From positions 1-6,207 of the forward strand of contig CAJKNC010000093.1 of NCBI GenBank assembly GCA_905201175.1: a DNA stretch of 6,207 bases, in the 5' to 3' direction. Origin of the DNA: an uncultured Succinatimonas sp. Its GTDB lineage: Bacteria > Pseudomonadota > Gammaproteobacteria > Enterobacterales > Succinivibrionaceae. Below, piece by piece: positions 1 through 6,020 of this stretch. Position numbers and translations under genes: made by a program. Every line of letters begins with the position of its first letter. Position 1 is the first letter of the stretch. The notes under the pieces are model-generated. The model did not search any database. It worked only from the letters and a program-made list of their open reading frames with translations, and was not told the origin of the DNA.

Positions 1-27
1 TAGGCACTATTAAAATTTTATACAAAA

Positions 28-49
28 AAATGTGAACTAAATCATTATT
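28..49 (+). promoter_or_regulatory. Candidate CRP (cAMP receptor protein) binding site
   Basis: The core reads TGTGA (31-35), six bases, then TCATT (42-46), flanked by AAA on the left and an AT-rich right side. Against the classical 22-bp E. coli consensus I count 17 matches; the left half is perfect and the right half keeps TCA but loses the following CA. The centre is 38.5. If transcription starts near 80, this is exactly the -41.5 position of class II CRP promoters. Seen: the motif and spacing. Known: CRP activates catabolic operons in gammaproteobacteria. Inferred: that it activates the operon starting at 107. Confidence 0.6.
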
Positions 50-50
50 T

Positions 51-63
51 CTTGTATTACAAG
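51..63. promoter_or_regulatory. Candidate GntR/FadR-type operator (13-bp perfect dyad)
   Basis: CTTGTATTACAAG is a perfect inverted repeat with 6-base arms around a central T. Its inner 11 bases fit TnGTnnnACnA, the operator pattern of the FadR subfamily of GntR regulators, and such a regulator is encoded at 5289-6020. The site lies just downstream of the CRP-like site and just upstream of the -10-like hexamer, where bound protein would block RNA polymerase. A second, looser dyad (TGTA-ATA-TACA, 66-76) and an overlapping 7-base inverted repeat (55-61 with 66-72) follow at once, so more than one dimer might bind. Confidence 0.6.
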
Positions 64-67
64 TTTG

Positions 68-80
68 TAATATACATTCA
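68..80 (+). promoter_or_regulatory. Probable -10 element and start region of the catabolic operon
   Basis: TAATAT at 68-73 matches the sigma70 -10 consensus at four of six positions. A start near 80 would give a leader of about 27 bases. No good -35 hexamer lies at the right distance, which is normal for a CRP-dependent class II promoter, where the activator sits over the -35 region. An alternative -10 is TATACA at 71-76, which would move the start to about 83. The choice of hexamer rests mainly on its spacing from the CRP-like site. Confidence 0.4.
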
Positions 81-106
81 GAATTTGCTTTTTTAGGTTC
101 TTAGCT

Positions 107-964
107 ATGTTACAGAATTTTAAAGCCATAAATGAGTTTAGATGTATTCTAGGAGAAGCTCCTATTTATGATGATAGATGCGATTCGTTTTTATATGTTG
201 ATATAAAAAGGAATTATTTGTATAAATACAATCTTAAAACACAAATTACTCAATGTTTTAAAACACCTAAACTAACCTCAGCTTGTCTGCTAAGCACTTT
301 AGACGAGGTTTATCTTCTTGTATCACAAGATGGATTGTTTATTTTAGACAGTCAAAAAAACATTCTAACTCATTACTGTGCTTTTAGCTTTGTTAATGTC
401 CGTCCTAACGAGTGTCAGGTTCTCTCAGACGGACTTTATATTTCTGCTATGAATGTTAATGCACAAAAAAACGGAGGGGCCTTATATAAGTTTAATAATA
501 AGCTCTTGAAGCTTGAATTACTTATAGACAATTTAAATGTTCCCAACACTTTAGTTGAGGATGATAATTACATTTATTTTCATGATTCACTTGCACATAA
601 ATATTACCATTTAGATAAAAAATCACGTCAGATACACCAGCATATAGGGCCGCAAAAAGGTATTTTAGACGGATCTTGCATCTTATCAGATCATACAATC
701 TTAAATGCCAACTGGGCTTTAGGACGCATTGATCATTACAAAATAAGTCCTGAAGGCTTAAGCCTTATTCAATCCATGCCTGTTCCTCTAACCCAGCCTA
801 GCTCTGTTGCCTTAGGCGGCATTGCACTTAAAAAATTATTGATTACCTCAGCTGCAGATGGTCTAAATAAGCCTGCACCGCTTGATGGCGCAGCCTTAAT
901 TGTCCAAACCGACTTTACCGGACAGAAATACAAAAGATTTAATTTGGGAGATAAAAATGAATAA
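107..964 (+). CDS. SMP-30/gluconolactonase/LRE-family sugar lactonase
   Basis: A 285-residue cytoplasmic protein with no signal peptide, the usual size for the six-bladed beta-propeller SMP-30 family. Family landmarks appear in order: LGEAPIYDD (15-23) with putative metal ligand E17; RPNECQVLSDG (99-109) with N101; VPNTLVEDDNYIYFHDS (145-161) with N147, where the usual PNG reads PNT; LDGSC (187-191) with D188; and the late SSVALGG and LLITSA strands (232-249). Relatives use a divalent metal to hydrolyse aldonolactones. Here it would open the lactone made by the SDR and supply the aldonate to the dehydratase encoded next. The ATG at 107 has a weak AGG at 95-97. The gene is first in the operon and its end overlaps the next start by 8 bases. 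Family assignment is firm; the sugar is unknown. Confidence 0.9.
   Translation: MLQNFKAINEFRCILGEAPIYDDRCDSFLYVDIKRNYLYKYNLKTQITQCFKTPKLTSACLLSTLDEVYLLVSQDGLFILDSQKNILTHYCAFSFVNVRPNECQVLSDGLYISAMNVNAQKNGGALYKFNNKLLKLELLIDNLNVPNTLVEDDNYIYFHDSLAHKYYHLDKKSRQIHQHIGPQKGILDGSCILSDHTILNANWALGRIDHYKISPEGLSLIQSMPVPLTQPSSVALGGIALKKLLITSAADGLNKPAPLDGAALIVQTDFTGQKYKRFNLGDKNE
946..950 (+). promoter_or_regulatory. Ribosome binding site that fixes the dehydratase start
   Basis: GGGAG at 946-950 lies six bases before the ATG at 957. It sits inside the last codons of the lactonase gene, so the dehydratase start overlaps the lactonase stop (957-964), an arrangement typical of translational coupling. A TTG at 900 in the same frame would add 19 residues but has no comparable site and would extend beyond the conserved family N-terminus. 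Confidence 0.75.
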
Positions 965-2657
965 CTGTCAAAACTGCTCTTGTCAGAGCTGCGAATATTA
1001 CAATACCTTATTAAGGGGCGATGAGGGCGCGCTCAAACGTGCTTTATATAAATCAATGGGTCACACTGATGACGATCTCAAACGTCCGATTATAGCGGTT
1101 GTCAACAGCTATACCAATGCCACCCCGGGTCACTTTAACTTAGATAAGCTTACCAATAAAGTCTTGCAGGGCATTTACGAAGCCGGAGGCATAGGCATGG
1201 TCTTTGGTACTATCGCACCTTGCGACGGTATTGCTGAAGGTCACTTAGGCATGCGCTATGTATTAGCCTCCCGAGATCTTATTTGCGCCTCCATTGAATC
1301 AATGGTGCGTGCTCATCATTTTGACGGCTTAGTGCTTTTGGGATCCTGCGATAAGATTGTTCCTGGCATGCTGATGGCAGCCTGTCGGCTGAATATTCCC
1401 TCTATTTTCGTAAACGGCGGACCTATGTATCCTGCAAATTACAAAGGCAGGCACTATGACGGCAATATCATCACTGAAGCTATCGGCTGGAAAAAACGAG
1501 GACAAATCACCGAAGAAGAATTTAAGCATATTGAAAATATTGCAGAACCTGGTCCTGGTTCCTGCGCTATGTACGGCACTGCTAATACTATGTGCTGCAT
1601 CGCTGAGGCTTTAGGCTTGTCTATGCCAGGCAGCGCGGCAATTCCGGCTGTTGCAGAAGAACGTGAGCTTTGTGCTTTTGAAAGCGGCAAACAGGCTGTA
1701 AAGCTTGTAAAAGAGCAGGTAAAGGCTTTAGACATCGTAAACGCAAAATCCATTCACAATGCCATGTGCTATTTAATGGCAACCGGCGGCTCCACTAACG
1801 GCATTCTCCATTTACAGGCCATAAATCACGAGGCAAACCTGCCAGATCTTAAGCTTGAGGATTTTGACAAGCTTTCCCATCATATTCCGCTTATTGCCTC
1901 AATTTATCCGGCATCTGAATACGATATGATCGATTTTTATGAAGCAGGCGGCGTAAAGGCTGTTGAATATGAAATTAAAGATAAGCTCAATCTTGATTGC
2001 AAGAACGTCAGCTTAACAACAAAAGCTCAAGAGCTTACAGAAGCTGTACAAAGTAAAAACCGCCAGGTCATCGCCTCTTTTGACAAACCTCATAGCAAAG
2101 ATGCCGGCGTTGCCGTGCTAAACGGCAATATTTCTCCTCTAGGATGCGTCGTCAAGCCTGCTGCTGTTCCACAAAATTTAATGAAATTTACAGGCAAGGC
2201 TATCGTCTTTAATTCAGAGAGCGAGGCCAACCATGCAATTATGAATTCTCAGGTAAAGCCTAATTCTGTAGTAGTAATTCGCTATGAAGGCCCTAAAGGA
2301 GGCCCTGGCATGCCTGAAATGTACAAGCCCATGAAATACCTTGAAGGAATGGGCCTTTCAGAAAGCTGCGCTCTAATCACAGATGGACGCTTCTCCGGAT
2401 CAAATCGAGGTCTTTTTGTAGGCCATATCTCCCCAGAGGCTTCTGATAAAGGCGTGATTTCCATCATTGAAAATGGTGATGTAATTCATATTGATATTCC
2501 AAACCGTACCTTAAATGTCGCTCTTTCTGAAGAGACCATTAAAGAGCGATTAGAAAAAGCAGAACTAGTTAAAAAAGAAGTTCCTCGCGGCTTTTTACGC
2601 ATCTACCGCAAATTGGCTAAATCTGCCGCTTTTGGTGCCTATTTAAGTGATGAATAA
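957..2657 (+). CDS. IlvD/EDD-family dehydratase, probable aldonate (sugar-acid) dehydratase
   Basis: A 566-residue iron-sulfur enzyme of normal family length (about 560-620). Motifs in order: PCDGIAEGH (88-96), GSCDKIVPGM (129-138) with cluster Cys131 and probable Mg-binding D132/K133, GPGSC (199-203) with Cys203, GGSTN (277-281), YEGPKGGPGMPEM (443-455), and DGRFSG (476-481) with S480, the likely catalytic base. Family members dehydrate 2,3-dihydroxy acids: IlvD in valine/isoleucine synthesis, Edd on 6-phosphogluconate, others on arabinonate, xylonate or galactonate. The lactonase, SDR and sugar symporter neighbours favour a non-phosphorylated aldonate, giving a 2-keto-3-deoxy acid. The first cysteine of [2Fe-2S] members (PCN) is here P57-G58-H59, as in E. 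coli IlvD, suggesting an oxygen-sensitive [4Fe-4S] type. An odd N-terminus carries C4, C7, C9 and C12. A true IlvD role is possible but fits the context poorly. Confidence 0.88.
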   Translation: MNNCQNCSCQSCEYYNTLLRGDEGALKRALYKSMGHTDDDLKRPIIAVVNSYTNATPGHFNLDKLTNKVLQGIYEAGGIGMVFGTIAPCDGIAEGHLGMRYVLASRDLICASIESMVRAHHFDGLVLLGSCDKIVPGMLMAACRLNIPSIFVNGGPMYPANYKGRHYDGNIITEAIGWKKRGQITEEEFKHIENIAEPGPGSCAMYGTANTMCCIAEALGLSMPGSAAIPAVAEERELCAFESGKQAVKLVKEQVKALDIVNAKSIHNAMCYLMATGGSTNGILHLQAINHEANLPDLKLEDFDKLSHHIPLIASIYPASEYDMIDFYEAGGVKAVEYEIKDKLNLDCKNVSLTTKAQELTEAVQSKNRQVIASFDKPHSKDAGVAVLNGNISPLGCVVKPAAVPQNLMKFTGKAIVFNSESEANHAIMNSQVKPNSVVVIRYEGPKGGPGMPEMYKPMKYLEGMGLSESCALITDGRFSGSNRGLFVGHISPEASDKGVISIIENGDVIHIDIPNRTLNVALSEETIKERLEKAELVKKEVPRGFLRIYRKLAKSAAFGAYLSDE

Positions 2658-2682
2658 TTAAAACTTACACTAAGGGGTTTTT

Positions 2683-3444
2683 ATGGAAAAAGTTATTATC
2701 GTTACCGGCTCAAGCTCAGGAATTGGTCTTGAGGTTGCTAAAACCTATCTGCAAAAAGGCTTCAAGGTTGCCTCCTGTTCAGAAAAAGAGCTTTCTCAAT
2801 GCAAAAGCTGCCAGGATTTAAAAGCTGCATACGGCGACAAGTACTTTTATCAAAAGATGGATGCTACGAATCTTGAGGATATAAGCTCTTTTGTAAAAGC
2901 TGTCTATGAGCATTTTGGACGTATTGATGTCTTAGTATCAAATGCCGGCTGCAACGTCTTTAAAGGCATTTCATGCTCTGCAGAGGATTTTGAGCATAAT
3001 TTCAAGCTCAATTTGCGCTCCCACTGGTTTATTGCCAAAGAATGTCGCCCCTATCTTGAAAAAAACAGCGGCGTTGTTCTTGTAATGACTTCCAATCACG
3101 CTTTCTCTACTATGCCTATGTGCTCTCCTTACAATATTGCCAAAAGAGCATTAATGTCTTTAGTTCAGTCAATAACCATAGAATGGGCTCCTAAAGTACG
3201 TGCTGTAGCTATTGCTCCTGGCTTTATTGATACTGAGGGCAATCAAGCGTGGTTTGATAGTCATGAAGATCCCCTCAAGGCTCGCAGTGACACTATTAAG
3301 CTTCATCCTGTAGGAAGGATCGGCACTCCTCACGATATAGCTATGCTTTGCTGCTTCTTATCTAGCGATGAAGCCTCCTTTATAGCCGGCACGACCATTT
3401 TAATTGATGGCGGCAGAAGCTGTTTAATGCAAGATCAGCTTTAA
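2683..3444 (+). CDS. Short-chain dehydrogenase/reductase (probable sugar or sugar-acid dehydrogenase)
   Basis: A 253-residue classical SDR with a Rossmann fold. Visible are the nucleotide-binding TGSSSGIG (8-15), the NAG motif (87-89), N110, catalytic S137, the YxxxK pair Y150/K154, the PG at 179-180, and a C-terminal GTTILIDGG (236-244). The end of the second strand (VASCSE, 29-34) has no clear Asp or Arg, so NAD versus NADP preference cannot be read. In comparable operons such as xylBCD of Caulobacter, the SDR oxidises the aldose at C1 to the lactone that the SMP-30 enzyme hydrolyses; that is the favoured role. The alternative is a 2-keto-3-deoxy-acid dehydrogenase, as in L-fucose or L-rhamnose oxidative routes. 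A strong AAGGGG (2672-2677) lies five bases before the ATG, 25 bases after the dehydratase stop. The protein is cysteine-rich, like the dehydratase. Confidence 0.9.
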   Translation: MEKVIIVTGSSSGIGLEVAKTYLQKGFKVASCSEKELSQCKSCQDLKAAYGDKYFYQKMDATNLEDISSFVKAVYEHFGRIDVLVSNAGCNVFKGISCSAEDFEHNFKLNLRSHWFIAKECRPYLEKNSGVVLVMTSNHAFSTMPMCSPYNIAKRALMSLVQSITIEWAPKVRAVAIAPGFIDTEGNQAWFDSHEDPLKARSDTIKLHPVGRIGTPHDIAMLCCFLSSDEASFIAGTTILIDGGRSCLMQDQL

Positions 3445-3464
3445 TTAAGATTTTTGAGGGATTT

Positions 3465-5084
3465 ATGAATAATATTCAAGGACTTGGAGCCCTAGATTAT
3501 GCAATCTTCGGCTTTTATGTGCTAGTCATACTGTTTGTAGGACTTTATGTTTCAAATAAAAACAAATCTAGTAAGGAAGGCTACTTCCTTGCAGGAAAAT
3601 CCTTGCCATGGTGGGCTGTTGGCGCATCATTGATCGCAGCTAATATCTCGGCTGAACAATTCATAGGCATGTCAGGCTCTGGATTTTCCATCGGCTTAGG
3701 CATTGCAAGCTATGAGTGGATGAGCGCTATCTGCCTAGTGCTTGTAGGAAAATTCTTCCTGCCTATCTTTATCAGCAAGGGTATTTATACTATTCCTGAA
3801 TTTGTTGAAAAGCGTTATAACAAAACCCTCAAGACCATTTTAGCTGTATTCTGGGTGTGCTTATACATCTTTGTAAACTTAACGTCTGTTCTATATCTAG
3901 GCGGACTGGCTCTTGAGACTATCTTAGGCGTGCCTATGATGTATTCTATTTTAGGCCTTGCTGCCTTTGCTCTTGTATATTCAGTTTACGGCGGACTTTC
4001 AGCTGTAGTTTGGACAGACGTTATACAGGTTGCAGTCCTAATCTTCGGCGGCTTTGCTACTACTTATATGGCCGTAAGCTTCATAGGCGGCGATGCCGGC
4101 TTATTTGGAGGCTTCGGCATTATGATGGATAAGGCTCCTGAGCATTTTAATATGATTCTGAGCAAGGATAATCCTCAGTTTATGAATCTTCCAGGCATAG
4201 CAGTGCTTATCGGCGGCATGTGGGTTGCTTCTTTATACTATTGGGGATTCAATCAATACATCATTCAAAGAACCTTTGCCTCAAAATCAATTGATGAAGC
4301 ACAAAAGGGTCTGATATTTGCCGGATACCTTAAATTTTTAGTACCGTTTATCGTCGTAATTCCGGGAATTGCTGCCTATATCATCATTAACGATGCAGAG
4401 CTATTTGCAAAGCTTGGCGCCTATGCATCTAATAATATGCCGTCTGCCTCCCGCGCCGATCTTGCCTATCCTTGGCTAGCACAATTTCTGCCTGTAGGTA
4501 TTAAGGGCGTAGTATTTGCCGCTTTAGCAGCAGCTATTGTTTCTTCACTAGCATCCATGCTGAATTCAACTGCAACTATCTTTACTCTTGATATCTATAA
4601 AGAATATATAGATAAACAGGCCTCTGATCTTAAACTAGTCAGCATTGGCCGTTTAACAGGCTTAGTAGCTGTCATCATCGCCTGTCTCATTGCTCCATTG
4701 CTTGGCACTATTGGTCAGGCCTTCCAATACATTCAAGAGTACACAGGCCTTGTTTCACCTGGCATCCTAGCTGTATTCATGCTAGGCCTCTTTTGGAAGA
4801 AGACTAGCACTAAGGGTGCTACCATCGGTGTTTTAGCCTCAATTCCGATCGCCTTATTGCTAAAATTCCTTCCCCTTGAAATGCCTTTTTTAGATCAAAT
4901 GATGTATACCTTTATCCTTACTTGCGCCACCATCATCTTTGTATCTTTGTCATCTTCTGAATACGATGACGATCCTAAGGGCATTATTCTTACTAAGAAG
5001 CTATTTGAAACTACAAATGGTTTTAAGATCGGCTCTTATATAATCATGATTATTACTGTAGTCTTATATAGCATCTTTTGGTAA
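3465..5084 (+). CDS. sglT: Na+/sugar symporter, solute:sodium symporter family, SglT-like
   Basis: A 539-residue membrane protein with about 14 hydrophobic segments, matching the length and topology of Vibrio parahaemolyticus vSGLT (543). From memory the resemblance is very close over long stretches, e.g. AGKSLPWWAVGASLIAANIS (43-62). With a constant offset of 4 from vSGLT numbering, the Na+ site is intact (A58, I61, A357, S360, S361) and so are the sugar contacts Q65, E84, S87, N138, K290 and Q424, gate residues M69, Y83 and F420, and Y259 that stacks on the sugar. The contact N260 of vSGLT is replaced by S256. It would bring galactose, glucose or a similar aldose into the cytoplasm on the sodium gradient, feeding the enzymes upstream. 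GAGG (3456-3459) precedes the ATG, 20 bases after the SDR stop. Family is certain; exact substrate is not. Confidence 0.95.
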   Translation: MNNIQGLGALDYAIFGFYVLVILFVGLYVSNKNKSSKEGYFLAGKSLPWWAVGASLIAANISAEQFIGMSGSGFSIGLGIASYEWMSAICLVLVGKFFLPIFISKGIYTIPEFVEKRYNKTLKTILAVFWVCLYIFVNLTSVLYLGGLALETILGVPMMYSILGLAAFALVYSVYGGLSAVVWTDVIQVAVLIFGGFATTYMAVSFIGGDAGLFGGFGIMMDKAPEHFNMILSKDNPQFMNLPGIAVLIGGMWVASLYYWGFNQYIIQRTFASKSIDEAQKGLIFAGYLKFLVPFIVVIPGIAAYIIINDAELFAKLGAYASNNMPSASRADLAYPWLAQFLPVGIKGVVFAALAAAIVSSLASMLNSTATIFTLDIYKEYIDKQASDLKLVSIGRLTGLVAVIIACLIAPLLGTIGQAFQYIQEYTGLVSPGILAVFMLGLFWKKTSTKGATIGVLASIPIALLLKFLPLEMPFLDQMMYTFILTCATIIFVSLSSSEYDDDPKGIILTKKLFETTNGFKIGSYIIMIITVVLYSIFW

Positions 5085-5099
5085 ATCTAATATACTTAT

Positions 5100-5133
5100 T
5101 GATTGAGCAGGTAAATATCACACTGCTCAATCA
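5100..5133 (+). terminator. Stem-loop after the symporter gene (possible transcript 3' end)
   Basis: TGATTGAGCAG (5100-5110) and CTGCTCAATCA (5123-5133) form a perfect 11-bp stem with a 12-base loop, starting 15 bases after the symporter stop. No T-run follows, so it is not a standard intrinsic terminator on either strand. It could be a 3'-end-protecting hairpin, part of a factor-dependent terminator, or a partial barrier that lowers regulator expression from the upstream promoter. It does not fit TnGTnnnACnA, so it is not an obvious second regulator site. Confidence 0.45.
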
Positions 5134-5201
5134 TTGCAGGCCCTAACTTTAAAATAAATATCCTGCCCATAGCGAGGCTCTCCTTATGCCCCCTATTTCT
5201 C

Positions 5202-5217
5202 ACATTTTCAAAAATGT
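5202..5217. repeat. AT-rich palindrome upstream of the regulator promoter
   Basis: ACATTTT and AAAATGT are perfect 7-base inverted arms around CA. The dyad ends about 14 bases before the weak -35 of the regulator promoter and could be a protein-binding site. The arms are almost all A/T, so a chance occurrence in this AT-rich gap is quite possible. No factor is assigned. The rest of the 5134-5231 stretch shows nothing else convincing, only a weak GCAGG/CCTGC pair (5136-5140 with 5162-5166). Confidence 0.25.
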
Positions 5218-5231
5218 TTATTTTCCCTTTA

Positions 5232-5267
5232 TATACCAAAATCAAAATATTTTTTATAATTAAACAA
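5232..5267 (+). promoter_or_regulatory. Putative promoter of the regulator gene
   Basis: A perfect -10 hexamer, TATAAT (5255-5260), is preceded at 17 bases by a weak -35 (TATACC, 5232-5237; three of six). Transcription would start near 5267, giving a leader of about 22 bases with AGGA (5277-5280) eight bases before the ATG at 5289. It lets the regulator be made when the catabolic operon is off. No TnGTnnnACnA dyad or full CRP-like site is seen in this gap, so direct autoregulation is not evident. Confidence 0.5.
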
Positions 5268-5288
5268 AACAGATACAGGACCTTAGCT

Positions 5289-6020
5289 ATGGCAGATATT
5301 CCTCAAGATGCGTTTAAAATAACCTTAAAAGCTCTATTAAAAAAAATCATTTTAGGTGAGTACAAGCAGAACCTTTTACCAAGTGAGAATAATTTATCTG
5401 CAGAATACGGCGTTTCCCGCTCTACTATTCGCTCTGTTTTAAGTGTCTTAGACGCAAAAGGCATTATTTTAAAGCAATCTAAAAAAAAGGCTCAGATCAT
5501 GCCTATAGAAAATTGGGACTGGTTTGATACGGATATTTTAAATGTAATCAGAGAAAACATCTCAAGAACAGAGGTATTTCATTATATTCTCTTTATTCGC
5601 TTGACCTTTGAGCCTTCTATCTGTGCATTAGCCGCTTTGCGCTGCTCTATAGCTGAGCTGAATGAACTTAATGAATGCTATAAAATAATGAAAAGAGGCT
5701 TTGACAATAATGACACGGCCGAATTTAAAAAAGGTGATGTAGGCATGCATGCCCTTCTATTTAAGGTAGCGCATAATCCTTTTTGCAATGTAGTAGGCAA
5801 TTTAATTCTAAAAACCTCTGTTATGTCTATAGACTTTACTCTGCCAGGCTCGCGTGATGATTTTGCGACTTCATTAAATAAGCACAAGCAGCTTATCGAT
5901 GCAATTCGCGTTCAGGATGCAAAAAAAGCCAAATTCGTCATGCAAGACATTCTTATGGACAGCGTCAATATTTTATTTAAAGAAGATCTGCCTGATTATA
6001 TAGAACAGATTCATCACTAA
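5289..6020 (+). CDS. GntR-family transcriptional regulator, FadR subfamily (FCD domain)
   Basis: A 243-residue protein of typical FadR-subfamily size. The N-terminal winged helix-turn-helix includes LPSENNLSAEYGVSRSTIR (30-48) and a wing ending near residue 70. A linker WDWFDTDIL (76-84) resembles the W-x-x-x-D-x-x-x-L segment common in sugar-acid regulators such as DgoR. The ligand-binding FCD domain follows, with R104 and E108, D150/H154 (DxxxH) and H199 as candidate metal and effector ligands. It is probably a repressor released by the aldonate or keto-deoxy acid, acting at the dyad 51-63. The ATG at 5289 is chosen because AGGA precedes it at good spacing and conserved sequence begins soon after; an upstream ATG at 5214 would add 25 non-family residues and precedes the -10. 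The last dozen residues (KEDLPDYIEQIHH, 231-243) overlap the foreign-looking right-edge fragment and may not be native. Confidence 0.9.
   Translation: MADIPQDAFKITLKALLKKIILGEYKQNLLPSENNLSAEYGVSRSTIRSVLSVLDAKGIILKQSKKKAQIMPIENWDWFDTDILNVIRENISRTEVFHYILFIRLTFEPSICALAALRCSIAELNELNECYKIMKRGFDNNDTAEFKKGDVGMHALLFKVAHNPFCNVVGNLILKTSVMSIDFTLPGSRDDFATSLNKHKQLIDAIRVQDAKKAKFVMQDILMDSVNILFKEDLPDYIEQIHH

Noticed and set aside
900..956. Upstream in-frame extension of the dehydratase from a TTG at 900
   Set aside because: It would add 19 residues with no family resemblance, lacks a good ribosome binding site, and the ATG at 957 has GGGAG six bases before it.
1329..1753. Minus-strand open frames inside the dehydratase gene (1329-1529 and 1454-1753)
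   Set aside because: They lie antisense to strongly conserved enzyme motifs and show no family features; they are shadows of the real gene.
2282..2467. Minus-strand open frame of 61 codons within the dehydratase C-terminal half
   Set aside because: It is antisense to the conserved EGPKGGPGM and DGRFSG motifs and has no recognisable content.
5189..5204. Possible CRP half-site (TCACATTTT) before the regulator
   Set aside because: The matching left half at the required distance is a run of C, so only one half-site exists.
5214..5288. Longer regulator starting at the ATG at 5214
   Set aside because: The extra 25 residues are not regulator-like, the stretch contains the perfect -10 TATAAT, and the ATG at 5289 has a well-placed AGGA.
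5678..5887. Minus-strand open frame within the regulator
   Set aside because: It is antisense to the FCD ligand-binding region, with no family motifs or ribosome binding site support.
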